Source: Microbispora oryzae
GTDB taxonomy: Bacteria; Actinomycetota; Actinomycetes; Streptosporangiales; Streptosporangiaceae
Direction: 5' to 3'
DNA: 64,000 bases
Assembly: GCF_017896165.1 (NCBI RefSeq)
Contig: NZ_JAFCNB010000005.1
Location: 124,001-188,000 of the forward strand
Shown here: one piece after another, positions 46,223 through 57,294 of the stretch
How positions within the stretch are numbered: the first letter of the stretch is position 1
How the letters are laid out: every line of letters begins with the position of its first letter
Translations under genes and position numbers: made by a program
The notes under the pieces: generated by a model
What the model saw: the letters and a program-made list of their open reading frames with translations, nothing else
Databases searched by the model: none
What the model was told of the DNA's origin: nothing

Positions 46223-46882
46223 TCAGCTCCGGCTCCACTTCTGGCGCAGCGGCGCGGTGGTCCAGCCCGTGCCGCCGGAGCCGGCGACGACCTTCAGGTT
46301 GTCGAACTGGGCGGTCTCATCCTGGCTGGTCCCGTACCCGACCTGTCCCGCGCCGAAGGCCGAGTCGGTGACGGTCCTGACCGCGGTGCCGTCGATGGTG
46401 GCGGTGATGGAGCTGCCGGAGAACCCGAGTGCGAGGGCGTGCCAGCGGTTGGTGCCCAGCACGGTGGTCGTGCCACTGGCGATCGTGGTGAACGCGCAGC
46501 TCGTGCTGTTACGCAGGATCGACCAGGCGCCGGCGTCGGCGGCGTGGACCATGAAGTCGGCGGTGTTGTTGGAGTTCAGGTTGGTCGACCACACGTGCAC
46601 CTGGCCGGTGGACAGCCCGCCGGTGACGGTGAAGTTCAGCGTCTGGGCGACCGTGGCGTCCATCGTCTCGATGATGGTGCTGTAGTCGCGGTTGTCGGTC
46701 GACTTCAGCGACACGTAGCCCTCCATCAGCCACCGCTCGTACCCGTGGTCGCAGTTCAGGTCACCACGGGCGTGCGCGTGGCTCGACTCCGCCCCACTCG
46801 TGAAGTTGGTGGCACCGCCGTACCCGGGTTTGAACAGGTAGTCGAGTGCCGACTCGGCTATTACCGACAAGGCCGGCGACAC
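46223..46882 (-). pseudogene. Collapsed GH59-like (galactocerebrosidase-type) glycosidase
   Basis: 219 codons still open. The segments follow the order of a bacterial GH59-type enzyme with long pieces missing between them: ALDYLFKPGYGGA, then SGAESSHAHARGDLNCDHGYERWLME, then GYVSLKSTDNRDYSTIIETMDATVAQTLNFTVTGGLSTGQVHVWSTN, then a concanavalin-like end (TNRWHALALGFSGSSITATIDGTAVRT) and TGWTTAPLRQKWSR. The full enzyme is several times longer and its acid/base and nucleophile parts are absent. No signal peptide remains. In-frame deletions are the simplest reading. The strong terminator is retained. I judge it a remnant; a small sugar-binding protein is the alternative. Confidence 0.6.
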
Positions 46883-48652
<1,770 letters not shown>

Positions 48653-48674
48653 CCCCGCTCCGTCACGCGGCACA

Positions 48675-48702
48675 CCCTCGCCGGGGACACCCCCGGCGGG
48701 GG
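48675..48702 (+). terminator. Hairpin after the esterase gene
   Basis: 12-bp stem with one G-U pair (48675-48686 with 48691-48702), ACAC loop, 23 bp after the stop. Confidence 0.65.
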
Positions 48703-48802
48703 CCGGCCACTCCGTCTATCTGACGCCTGTCGTCCCGGACCGCGCGCCCATGTCGTGAATGGTCCATCTCGCCATGTCTTCCCCCCGCAAGGAGTAGAAC
48801 AG

Positions 48803-50887
48803 ATGTACCCATCCCCCGTCCGCTCTCCCGGTCGTGGGCGGCGTTCGCCCGCGAGCGTCGCGGCGTGTCTGGTAGCGGTGCTGGCCACGGTCCTCGCCGC
48901 GGCGCTGACGTGGGCCGCACCGGCGTCGGCGGCGGCGACGCCGCTGAAGAGCGCCGCGTCTGGCCGTTGTCTGGACGTGAAGGGCAACGTCGACACGCAG
49001 GGCACGGCGTTGCAGATCTGGGACTGCACCGGTCAGGCCAACCAGGCGTTCGAGTTCACCTCGGCCGGTGAGCTGCGGACGTTCAACGGCACCCGCTGCG
49101 TGGACGCCAACGCCGGGGGCACCTCGCCCGGCACCACGGTGATCATCTGGGCGTGCAACGGCCAGAACAACCAGAAGTGGCAGCAGAACTCGGACGGCTC
49201 GATCAGAGGTGTCCAGTCCGGCCTGTGCCTGGACGTGAACGGCGGGGGCACCGCCAACGGCACCGCCGTCATCCTGTGGACCTGCAACGGCCAGAACAAC
49301 CAGAAGTGGAGCAGCGGCGGAAGCCAGCCGTCGTCGAGCCCCTCCGCGAGCCCCTCGGCGAGTCCGTCGGCGAGTCCCTCAGGACCGTCGTCGACGTACT
49401 CCAACCCGGTGCTGTGGGAGGACCTCGCCGACGCGGACGTGTTCCGCGTGGGCGACACCTACTACTACTCCGCCTCGACGATGCACTACTCCCCCGGCGC
49501 GCCCATCCTGCGCTCCTACGACCTGGTGCACTGGGAGTTCGCCGGGCACTCGGTGCCCACGCTCGACTTCGGCTCGAAGTACGACATGAACGGCGGACGC
49601 GGCTACGTCAACGGCGTGTGGGCCTCGTTCCTCAACTACCGCAAGAGCAACAGCACCTTCTACTGGGGCGGTTGCATCGACTTCAGCAAGACCTACATCT
49701 ACACGGCCAGCTCGGTCGAGGGCCCGTGGAACCGGCACACCACGATCAACAAGTGCTACTACGACGCCGGCCTGCTGATCGACGACGACGACACCATGTA
49801 CGTCTCCTACGGCAACACCAACATCAGCGTGGCCCAGCTGTCGGCCGACGGCAAGACCGAGGTCCGCAGCCAGCAGGTGTTCAGCACGCCCTCCAGCGTC
49901 GGCACCCTTGAGGGCTCCCGGATGTACAAGATCAACGGCAACTACTACATCTTCCTCACCCGCCCCGCCAACGGCCAGTACATCCTGCGCTCCACCAGCG
50001 GCCCCTTCGGCCCGTACACCATGCAGCAGGTCCTGCTCAACATGCCCACCCCGATCTCCGGCGGCGGCACCCCCCACCAGGGCGGCCTGGTCCAGACCCA
50101 GAACGGCGCCTGGTACTACATGGCGTTCGTCGACGCCTACCCCGGCGGCCGCGTCCCGGTCCTCGCACCGGTCACCTGGAACAACGGCTGGCCCGTCATC
50201 CAGACCGTCAACGGCGGCTGGGGCGCCACGTACCCCGTGCCCAACGTGCCGACGCCGCCGCGTCAGGTGAAGTCGCCCACCGGCACCGACACCTTCGCCG
50301 GCACCAGCCTCGGCCCGGAGTGGGAGTGGAACCACAACCCCGACACCACCAAGTTCTCGGTGAACAACGGCCTGCGCCTGCAGACCGCGACCGTCACAGG
50401 CGACCTGTACTCGGCCCGCAACACCCTGAGCCACCGGATCCTCGGCCCCAGCTCCACCGCCACCATCCAGCTCGACTACTCGGCGATGAAGGACGGTGAC
50501 CGGGCCGGCCTGGCCATGCTCCGCGACTCCTCCGCCTGGATCGGCGTCAGACGCGACAACGGCCAGTACCGCCTGTCGGCCGTCAACAACATCACCATGA
50601 ACGGCAGCTGGGCCACCACCAACACCGGAACCGAGGCCGCAAGCACCCCGATCTCCGGCGGGAAGATCTGGCTGCGGGTCAACGCCGACATCCGGCCCGG
50701 CACCGGCAGACAGGCCAAGTTCTCCTACAGCACCGACGGAGTCAACTTCACCTCCTTCGGACCCGCCTTCACCATGGGCAACGCCTGGCAGTTCTTCATG
50801 GGCTACCGCTTCGCCATCTTCAACTACGCCACCCAGTCACTCGGCGGCGCGGTCAGCGTCAGCCGCTTCGACCTGACCACTCCGTGA
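48803..50887 (+). CDS. Secreted GH43 glycosidase with N-terminal ricin domain
   Basis: 694 residues from ATG 48803 (AAGGAG upstream). Signal peptide 1-45. Ricin/CBM13 at 47-185 (CLDVKG...QIWDCTGQ, three repeats). Ser/Pro linker 186-210. GH43 five-bladed propeller from NPVLWEDLADADVFRVGDTYYYSASTMHYSPGAPIL; catalytic acids in the ADAD and GTLEGSRMYKINGNYY regions. C-terminal concanavalin-like domain (TDTFAGTSLGPEWEWNHNPD, LDYSAMKDGDRAGLAML). Typical beta-xylosidase or arabinofuranosidase acting on plant arabinoxylan. Next to the esterase and the fucosidase. Confidence 0.92.
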   Translation: MYPSPVRSPGRGRRSPASVAACLVAVLATVLAAALTWAAPASAAATPLKSAASGRCLDVKGNVDTQGTALQIWDCTGQANQAFEFTSAGELRTFNGTRCVDANAGGTSPGTTVIIWACNGQNNQKWQQNSDGSIRGVQSGLCLDVNGGGTANGTAVILWTCNGQNNQKWSSGGSQPSSSPSASPSASPSASPSGPSSTYSNPVLWEDLADADVFRVGDTYYYSASTMHYSPGAPILRSYDLVHWEFAGHSVPTLDFGSKYDMNGGRGYVNGVWASFLNYRKSNSTFYWGGCIDFSKTYIYTASSVEGPWNRHTTINKCYYDAGLLIDDDDTMYVSYGNTNISVAQLSADGKTEVRSQQVFSTPSSVGTLEGSRMYKINGNYYIFLTRPANGQYILRSTSGPFGPYTMQQVLLNMPTPISGGGTPHQGGLVQTQNGAWYYMAFVDAYPGGRVPVLAPVTWNNGWPVIQTVNGGWGATYPVPNVPTPPRQVKSPTGTDTFAGTSLGPEWEWNHNPDTTKFSVNNGLRLQTATVTGDLYSARNTLSHRILGPSSTATIQLDYSAMKDGDRAGLAMLRDSSAWIGVRRDNGQYRLSAVNNITMNGSWATTNTGTEAASTPISGGKIWLRVNADIRPGTGRQAKFSYSTDGVNFTSFGPAFTMGNAWQFFMGYRFAIFNYATQSLGGAVSVSRFDLTTP

Positions 50888-50911
50888 GCACTGCCTGAGC
50901 ACTCCCTGAGC

Positions 50912-51003
50912 GCTTCCGCCCCGCCCGGGGCGGAAGCACCGGCCCGCACGTTTCCGGCCGCACGTATCGGCGCGGCGGGCGGGGTCTGCCCGCCCGCCGC
51001 GCC
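50912..51003 (+). terminator. Two tandem strong hairpins
   Basis: First: 11-bp stem 50912-50922 / 50927-50937. Second: 15-bp stem 50969-50983 / 50989-51003. Both are perfect. They separate the GH43 gene from the fucosidase gene, so the latter probably has its own start. Confidence 0.8.
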
Positions 51004-51055
51004 TGGTCCCCGGAAGAACGAAGCATTCAGCCGTCCCCAAGAAGGGATCCCCCCG

Positions 51056-53044
51056 ATGTCTTCGCCCTCGTTCCAGTTCACCCGCCGCTCTCTGCTCGCC
51101 GGGATCGGCGGCGCCGCCGCCGTGAGCCTGCTGGGAATCCGCGACGCATGGGCGACCGCCGGTCCACAGAGCTACACCGCGAGCTGGTCGTCGGTCGACC
51201 AGCACCCGGCCGCCGCCGAGTGGTTCCAGGACGCCAAGTTCGGCATCTACTACCACTGGGGCGTCTTCAGCGTTCCGGCGTTCGGCAACGAGTGGTACCC
51301 GCGCAACATGTACATCAGCGGATCGAACGAGAACAATCACCACAAGAGCGTTTTCGGTGATCCGTCCGCGTGGCCGTACCACAACTTCATCAACGGCGCC
51401 CGCGACAAGGCGGGCAACTGGGTGCAGTTCGCGCCGAAGCTGACGTCCGCGGGGGGCAACTTCGACCCGAACGAGTGGGCTCAGCTGTTCGCCGACGCCG
51501 GCGCCAAGTTCGCCGGGCCGGTGGCCGAGCACCACGACGGCTACTCCATGTGGAACAGCAGCGTGAACGAGTGGAACTCCGTCGCCACCGGTCCCAAGCT
51601 CGACCTGCTGCGGCTGCACGCCGACGCGATCCGCGGCAAGGGCCTCAAACTGCTGACGGCCCTGCACCACTGCTACAACTTCACCGGCTACTACGACCAC
51701 GTGCCGGCGCAGTCGACGAACTCGCTGAAGAAGCTGTACGGCCAGCTCGACGCCAACACGGAGTATCAGCTCTGGTACGACAAGCTCAGAGAGGTCATCG
51801 ACGGGTACCAGCCCGACATCATCTGGCAGGACTTCAACCTGAGCCGGCTCCCGGACGCACAGCGGCTGAACTTCCTGTCGTACTACTACAACCGTGCGGT
51901 CTCCTGGAACAAGGACGTCGTCGCCACCTACAAGGACGGGTTCAACACCAACGGCGAGGTCGTCGACTACGAGCGCGGCGGCCCGGCGGGGATCCAGAAC
52001 CCCTTCTGGCTGACCGACGACAGCATCTCCAGCTCCAGCTGGTGCTACACCGTCGGCATCGGCTACTACTCGCTCAACGCCATGCTGCACTCGCTGATCG
52101 ACCGGGTCAGCAAGAACGGCAACATGCTGCTGAACATCGCCCCCATGGCCGACGGCACCATCCCGTCGGGCCAGCGCACGGTCCTGCTGGGCATCGGCGA
52201 CTACCTCAAGCGCTTCGGCGAGTCCATCTACTCCACCCGGGCCTGGTCGGTCTACGGTGAGGGCCCGACGCAGATGGGCGGCGGCTCGTTCGTCACCCCG
52301 CGCGCGGGCACCAACACCGACATCCGGTTCACCCGCAGCAAGGACAACACCGTGCTGTACGCCACGGTGCTGGGCTGGCCGGGCAGCACCCTCAACATCA
52401 CGACCCTGGGCTCGAACCGGATCAACCTGAACAACCTCGCCTCGGTGCAGCTGCTCGGTTCCTCCGCCGGCCAGTACACCAACCTGCCCAACCGCACGCA
52501 GGACGGTTCCGCCCTGCACATCTCGATGCCGTCGTCCAGCGCCCCGTTCAGCGCCCCGGCGTACGTGGTGAAGCTGACCTTCAACGGCCAGATCCCCTCC
52601 CCGGGCTCCGGCAGCGGAACCGGTGTCCCGACCGGCTGGGCGCGGATCTCCAATGTCGCCACCGGGCTGGTCCTGGACAGCGGCGGCAACGTCGCCTCCG
52701 GGTCGAACCTCAAGCAGTGGAACTGGGACGGCAGCAACAACCTGCAGTGGCAGCTCGTCGACCTGGGCGGCGGCTGGTACCGCATCGTCAACCGGACCAA
52801 CGGCATGGTCGCCGACAGCTGGGGCAACACCGCCAACGGCGCCGTCTGCCGCCAGTCGGCCTGGAACGGCGGCAACAACCAGCAGTGGCGCCTCAACGAC
52901 ACCGGCAACGGCCGCTACCAGATCATCAACCGCGGCACCGGCACCGCCCTCGACGGCATGGGCAGCACCACCGCCGGCTCCACCATGGGCATGTGGACGC
53001 CCAACACCAACGCGAACAACCTGTTCACGATCACCGCGGTCTGA
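51056..53044 (+). CDS. Tat-exported GH29 alpha-L-fucosidase with ricin domain
   Basis: 662 residues. Twin-arginine signal (FTRRSLLAGIGGAAAVSLL). GH29 core: WFQDAKFGIYYHWGVFSVPAFGNEWYPRNMY near the start, AKFAGPVAEHHDGYSMWNSSVN, LLTALHHCYN, and the nucleophile Asp in YQPDIIWQDFN (near 262). SKNGNMLLNIAPMADGTIP is the family end block. A beta-sandwich follows, then a CBM13 ricin domain (535-662) with QWNWDGSNNLQWQL repeats. Removes fucose from plant or microbial glycans. Third CAZyme of the block. Confidence 0.93.
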   Translation: MSSPSFQFTRRSLLAGIGGAAAVSLLGIRDAWATAGPQSYTASWSSVDQHPAAAEWFQDAKFGIYYHWGVFSVPAFGNEWYPRNMYISGSNENNHHKSVFGDPSAWPYHNFINGARDKAGNWVQFAPKLTSAGGNFDPNEWAQLFADAGAKFAGPVAEHHDGYSMWNSSVNEWNSVATGPKLDLLRLHADAIRGKGLKLLTALHHCYNFTGYYDHVPAQSTNSLKKLYGQLDANTEYQLWYDKLREVIDGYQPDIIWQDFNLSRLPDAQRLNFLSYYYNRAVSWNKDVVATYKDGFNTNGEVVDYERGGPAGIQNPFWLTDDSISSSSWCYTVGIGYYSLNAMLHSLIDRVSKNGNMLLNIAPMADGTIPSGQRTVLLGIGDYLKRFGESIYSTRAWSVYGEGPTQMGGGSFVTPRAGTNTDIRFTRSKDNTVLYATVLGWPGSTLNITTLGSNRINLNNLASVQLLGSSAGQYTNLPNRTQDGSALHISMPSSSAPFSAPAYVVKLTFNGQIPSPGSGSGTGVPTGWARISNVATGLVLDSGGNVASGSNLKQWNWDGSNNLQWQLVDLGGGWYRIVNRTNGMVADSWGNTANGAVCRQSAWNGGNNQQWRLNDTGNGRYQIINRGTGTALDGMGSTTAGSTMGMWTPNTNANNLFTITAV

Positions 53045-53132
53045 TCGCCGCCGGCCCCCCACGCGTAGTCGTGGGCCCGTCGCCGGCAGCCCGGCCTCGC
53101 GTGGATCACCACGACGGCTCCTGACCGGGCCG

Positions 53133-53179
53133 GGCCGCGCGGCCCGAATGATGATGCCGATTTTTCGGGCCGCGCGGCC
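53133..53179 (+). terminator. Long hairpin with two self-complementary arms
   Basis: 16-bp arms (53133-53148, 53164-53179), 15-nt loop, and each arm is itself nearly palindromic (GGCCGCGCGGCC). Follows the fucosidase. Confidence 0.75.
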
Positions 53180-53311
53180 TCTCTCCCTTGATCGGAGGGC
53201 AAATCTTACGAACCGAAGAACTGATCGTTGAATCGGCGTCCCGCCGGTAAGCATCCGGGCCGCATGGCCACTAACGGACGTTCGTCTTACCCATCCTTGA
53301 ACGAGGAGACC

Positions 53312-54439
53312 ATGAAGACCACCGTCCGTGCCCTCAGCCTGGCCGGCGTCGCCGTCATCGCGGCCGCCGCACTCGCCGCCCCCGCCTCCGCATCGGCGCG
53401 GAGCGAGGCCGCCCACCCGGTGTTCGTCCAGACCGACGACCCGCAGGGCAACACGGTCGTCGCCTACGACCGTGGCCGCGACGGCTCCCTCACCCAGGCG
53501 GGCACCTACGCGACCGGCGGCCTCGGTGGCGTACTCGACGGCTCCGTCGTCGACCACCTCGCCTCCCAGGGCTCCCTCACCTACGATCAGCGGCACGGCC
53601 TGCTGTACGCGGTCAACGCGGGCAGCGACACCGTCACCGTCTTCGCCGTCCACGGCGACCGGCTCACCCGCACCCAGGTCGTGTCCTCGGGCGGAAGGTT
53701 CCCCGCCAGCGTCACCGTTCACGGAGACCTCGTCTACGTGCTCAACAGCCTGGACGGAGGGTCGATCCAGGGCTACCGCCGGATCGGCGACCGCATCCTG
53801 CGCGTTCCCTCCTGGAACCGCAGGCTCGGCCTCGACCCCGCCGCCACCCCGCAGTTCACCACCACCCCGGGCCAGGTCGGCTTCACCCCAGACGGCGACC
53901 ACCTCGTGGTCACCACCAAGGGAAACGGCCACGCCATCAAGGTGTTCGCCGTCGGCCCCCTGGGTCCCTCCGCCAAGCCGGTCACCACCACGGAGGACGG
54001 CACGGCCCCGTTCGCCTTCACCTTCGACGACGGCGGCCGGATGGTCGTCACCCAAGCGGGGCCCAACGCCGTCGCGACCTACACCCTCGGCCGCACCGGC
54101 ACGGCGACCCAAATCCAGCAGATCGCCACCGGCCAGGCGGCGACCTGCTGGATCGTGAAGACCGGCCCCTGGCTGTACGCCTCCAACGCGGGCAGCGGCA
54201 CCCTCTCCGGGTACCGGGACACCGGAAGAGGCACGGTCAATGCCCTCGGCACCACCGCCACCGACGCCGGCACCGTGGACGCCGCCGCCTCCTCCGACGG
54301 CAGCTACCTCTACGTGCAGACCGGCAAGGACGGGAACGTCAACGCCTTCCGCGTCAACTCCTCCGACGGCTCCCTCACCCGGGTCGGCACCGTGACCGTG
54401 CCCGGAGCCGTGGGCGGCGAGGGAATCGTCGCGCTCTGA
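53312..54439 (+). CDS. Secreted beta-propeller protein of the lactonase type
   Basis: 375 residues from ATG 53312 (GAGGAG upstream). Signal peptide 1-30. The rest is a seven-blade pattern with repeated HPVFVQTDDPQGNTVVAYDRGRDGSLT, LLYAVNAGSDTVTVFAVHGDRL, LYASNAGSGTLSGYRDT and LYVQTGKDGNVNAFRVNSSDGSLT motifs, as in 6-phosphogluconolactonase/YncE-like proteins. Exported, so not the cytoplasmic pentose-phosphate enzyme. Possible carbohydrate binding or quinone-type role unknown. It is the last gene of the rightward group. Confidence 0.82.
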   Translation: MKTTVRALSLAGVAVIAAAALAAPASASARSEAAHPVFVQTDDPQGNTVVAYDRGRDGSLTQAGTYATGGLGGVLDGSVVDHLASQGSLTYDQRHGLLYAVNAGSDTVTVFAVHGDRLTRTQVVSSGGRFPASVTVHGDLVYVLNSLDGGSIQGYRRIGDRILRVPSWNRRLGLDPAATPQFTTTPGQVGFTPDGDHLVVTTKGNGHAIKVFAVGPLGPSAKPVTTTEDGTAPFAFTFDDGGRMVVTQAGPNAVATYTLGRTGTATQIQQIATGQAATCWIVKTGPWLYASNAGSGTLSGYRDTGRGTVNALGTTATDAGTVDAAASSDGSYLYVQTGKDGNVNAFRVNSSDGSLTRVGTVTVPGAVGGEGIVAL

Positions 54440-54794
54440 ACGGCCCGGCCCCAGTGGTCCGGCACGTGAACCAGGACGCCATCCAGCACGTGATCAGGTG
54501 CGTCCGCACGGTGTGACGGCTCTCGGAAACGCCGCACAGAACCCCGCGGCGGGCGCCCTTGCGTAGCCGGGCGTCCGCCGCGTCCCACCGTCGTCTCCGC
54601 CGTCCGCTCGCGGAAGGCGCCCTCAGAAGGAGGGCTTGGTAGCTCAACTGATTCTCGGCACGACGAGCGTCTCGCCGGATCAGGGGGTCAGGCGGCGGAG
54701 CGCTTGGCGAGCGGGCGCGAGCACGATGAGGGTCCCGTCCAGGGAAGTGGTGGACGAGCTCTTCGCCACGGTATGGAGCGGTCGGCATGAGGGC
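54440..54794. terminator. Gap with terminator hairpin at 54546-54581
   Basis: 355 bp without a gene between the convergent propeller gene and ricT. Stem GCGGCGGGCGCCC (54546-54558) pairs with 54569-54581, one G-U pair, 10-nt loop. It can serve both sides. Confidence 0.65.
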
Positions 54795-55652
54795 TCATTG
54801 GACGTCCTCCGGCTCGCTGACGGCCACCGTCTCGGCTTCGCCGTACATCGCGTCGTGTTGCTTGCGGGGGGAGCAGACGGAGGCGGAAGGGCACGCGCAC
54901 CGGCGGCCGCCCTCGTTCAGCCGGACCGTGACGGTGTCGGAGGGCACGTTGCGGCCCACCACCGTCCCGGAGCCCTCCGGCGTGTCCACATTGGCCCCGA
55001 CGCGCGGCATCCTGGTGTGGGACTCCACGTAGAGCGGGTGCTCATACTTCAGGCAGCACATCAGCCGGCCGCAGGCGCCCGCGATCCTGAGGGGGTTGAC
55101 AGGCAGGTCCTGATCCTTGGCCATGCGGACGGAGACCGGCTCGAAGTCCTTGAGGAAGGTGGCGCAGCACAGGTCGCGCCCACAGGGCCCGATGCCGCCC
55201 TGGAGCCTGGCCTCGTCGCGCGGCCCGATCTGCCGCAGTTCCACGCGGGCGCGGAGGTTGCGGGCCAGGTCGCGGACGAGAGCCCGGAAGTCGACCCGGT
55301 GGGGCGCCGAGAAATACACGGTGTAGACGTTGTCGGCGTCGAGGTAGTCGACGCCGACGACCTTCATCGGCAGTTCGTGGCGCTTGATCAGCCGCTTGGA
55401 CACGCTCCGCGCCTCCGCCCGGCGGCGGCGGTTGGCCTCGTCACGGTCGAGCTGTTCATCGGTGGCGATACCGGCGCAGACGGGCAGCCCGTCCACGTCG
55501 TCACTCACGTACTGCGGCGCCCAGACGCACTCGGCGACCTCGGGCCCCGAGTCCGTGGGCACGAGCACCTTATCGCCGATCTTCGGAGTGTGGCCGCCGG
55601 GATCGAGGTAGTACAGCCGCCCATAACGGGTGAAACTCACCGCCATGATCAT
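54795..55652 (-). CDS. ricT: RicT/PSP1 family protein
   Basis: 285 residues from ATG 55652 (ATG 55646 or GTG 55658 are alternatives). PSP1 C-terminal domain: VVGVDYLDADNVYTVYFSAPHRVDFRALVRDLARNLRARVELRQIGPRDEARLQGGIGPCGRDLCCATFL, then IAGACGRLMCCLKYE. Conserved Cys (CGRDLCC and CGRLMCC) may bind an iron-sulfur cluster as in the B. subtilis RicAFT complex, which affects RNA decay. In actinomycetes it normally sits next to holB; here two genes intervene. Confidence 0.92.
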   Translation of the reverse strand: MIMAVSFTRYGRLYYLDPGGHTPKIGDKVLVPTDSGPEVAECVWAPQYVSDDVDGLPVCAGIATDEQLDRDEANRRRRAEARSVSKRLIKRHELPMKVVGVDYLDADNVYTVYFSAPHRVDFRALVRDLARNLRARVELRQIGPRDEARLQGGIGPCGRDLCCATFLKDFEPVSVRMAKDQDLPVNPLRIAGACGRLMCCLKYEHPLYVESHTRMPRVGANVDTPEGSGTVVGRNVPSDTVTVRLNEGGRRCACPSASVCSPRKQHDAMYGEAETVAVSEPEDVQ

Positions 55653-55748
55653 GCCCACGATCCTGGCCCTCCTCGATCCGTACGGCCCGCCCCCCAACGA
55701 TACGTTCCGTTTACCCCGCCGAGACACACCCGAGTCCGTCGGCGGCCT

Positions 55749-55783
55749 GCCGGCCGGGGTCCGGAGACCGCCGGGGGGCCGGC
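55749..55783 (-). terminator. Hairpin after the sigma-associated gene
   Basis: 7-bp GCCGGCC / GGCCGGC stem with a GC-rich internal loop, between the stop at 55828 and the start of ricT. Confidence 0.4.
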
Positions 55784-55827
55784 TCTTACGTGCGGCGGGC
55801 CGCGCCGAGGACCCGGGTGTCACGGGC

Positions 55828-57294
55828 CTACCAGGCGATGCCGAAGATCCGGCCCTCCGCCCTGTCGTCCCGGCTCAGCGTCCGGTATCCCTCGTCGCTC
55901 ACCTCTCCCACCTCCGTGAACAGGCCGACGAGCAGGTGCCTGCCGGTGCCGTCGATGTCGAAGTTGTCGCCGTTCACGGTGCCCTCTCCGCGATAGATCG
56001 CCTCGGCGGGCCTGCCGTCCGACACGTCGTAGGCGGTCACGTCGATTGTGGAGGCGGGCGTCTTCGTCCTGGGCGCGGTGACCTCGGCCGGGAAGCTGTT
56101 GAATACGCCGAGGACACGGGTGCCGTCGGGCGACAGGGCCGTCCCGGCTATCGCACCGTCGCCCAGCTCCGGGCTCGGATCGAGGGTGATGATCCGAGCC
56201 TGATCGAGACTGCCGCCCTCCGCGGCCGTGTCGAGCAGGCCCACACTCCACCGGGCAGGGGCACAGGTCTCGGCGTCGCCGGCGGCCGTGCCCAGTGCCG
56301 ACGCGGCCAGGGCCCGGACCGGCGGGGGACAGATGGTGCTGGCGGCCCTGGCCCGCACCGGGACGGGCGTCACGACGGCACCGGTACGGGGATCCACCCG
56401 GACGGTCGTCGGCACGGGATCGACCGGCTTCGACGGCGGAGCGACGAGCTCGGAGTGCTCGGAAGTCGGCTCCACCATGGGCGCCACCGGCGTGGGGGGC
56501 GCAGTGACGAACTCGGGGAGCCCGGGGCTCGGCTCCACCGTCGGAGTCGCCGTCACTGGGGACGGAGTGCCGGGCTCGGCAAGGTCAGGCACCGTACCGA
56601 ACAGCACATACCGTCCGTCCGCGCTCATGGACAGATCGCGGAACACACCCGCCTTCGCGGACGTCCACGTGCGGGTCTCACCCGTGCCCGTGTCGGCGAC
56701 CGCGACGACCGGTCTGTGGTCGCGCAACTTCGTACAGGAGTAACCGCTGACGGCGAGCCTGGATCCGTCCCCGTTCACCGCGATACCCCTGATCGCGAGA
56801 TCCTCGCGCGAACGGAGGGGCGACTCGCTCCAGGAGTCGATCGCGCCCGCGTCGTCCAGGACGAAGCGGTAGAGCAGGGACCCGCACTCACCCTTCGTGT
56901 TGCTCATCACGTAGAAGAGGCGGTTGTCCTGGGCCGCCTGGACTGCGCTGTAAGTCTCGCCAGCCGTGGGCAGGCGCCGGGCCGTGACGTCCCCGGTGTC
57001 CGCACTCCTGATCGTGATGCCGTTCGGACCCGTCTCGGCGTAGTACGTCGGCGCGGACGCCGCTCCGGCCGCCGCGACCCTGCTCGTGCCGTGACCCTGC
57101 CGGGCGAACGTCACTCCCGCCGCGACCGCGATCGTCACGGAGGCGGCCGCCGCCACGGGGACGAGCCAGGCCCGCCTCGGGGCACGCCTGCGATGGATCT
57201 CGGCCGCGGCGTCCGGTTCGAACGACGGCGGCTGCTGGACCGTCTCCCCCACCGCTCGGGTGGCGTCACGGAGCCGGTTGACGATGTCACTCAT
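55828..57294 (-). CDS. Membrane-anchored TolB/WD40-like partner of ECF sigma factor
   Basis: 488 residues from ATG 57294, ATGA-coupled to the sigma gene. Short cytoplasmic N-terminus (SDIVNRLRDATRAVGETVQQP, RRRAPRRAW), one transmembrane helix (LVPVAAAASVTIAVAAGVTFA). The extracytoplasmic rest is beta-propeller-like (ITIRSADTGDVTARRLP, GIAVNGDGSRLAVSGYS, LSMSADGRYVLFGTV, GTALSPDGTRVLGVFNS), with a Pro/Thr-rich central insert. Probably an anti-sigma or sensor, though the classical zinc anti-sigma motif is missing. Confidence 0.8.
   Translation of the reverse strand: MSDIVNRLRDATRAVGETVQQPPSFEPDAAAEIHRRRAPRRAWLVPVAAAASVTIAVAAGVTFARQGHGTSRVAAAGAASAPTYYAETGPNGITIRSADTGDVTARRLPTAGETYSAVQAAQDNRLFYVMSNTKGECGSLLYRFVLDDAGAIDSWSESPLRSREDLAIRGIAVNGDGSRLAVSGYSCTKLRDHRPVVAVADTGTGETRTWTSAKAGVFRDLSMSADGRYVLFGTVPDLAEPGTPSPVTATPTVEPSPGLPEFVTAPPTPVAPMVEPTSEHSELVAPPSKPVDPVPTTVRVDPRTGAVVTPVPVRARAASTICPPPVRALAASALGTAAGDAETCAPARWSVGLLDTAAEGGSLDQARIITLDPSPELGDGAIAGTALSPDGTRVLGVFNSFPAEVTAPRTKTPASTIDVTAYDVSDGRPAEAIYRGEGTVNGDNFDIDGTGRHLLVGLFTEVGEVSDEGYRTLSRDDRAEGRIFGIAW

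Noticed and set aside
50837..54112. Leftward open frame of about 1090 codons across GH29 and the propeller gene
   Set aside because: Antisense shadow of three well-supported rightward genes; Gly/Val/Arg/Asp-biased translation without domains.
54632..54700. tRNA-like start (GGGCTTGGTAGCTCAACTG)
   Set aside because: Only a D-arm-like string; no anticodon stem, no TTCGA loop and no closing acceptor stem.
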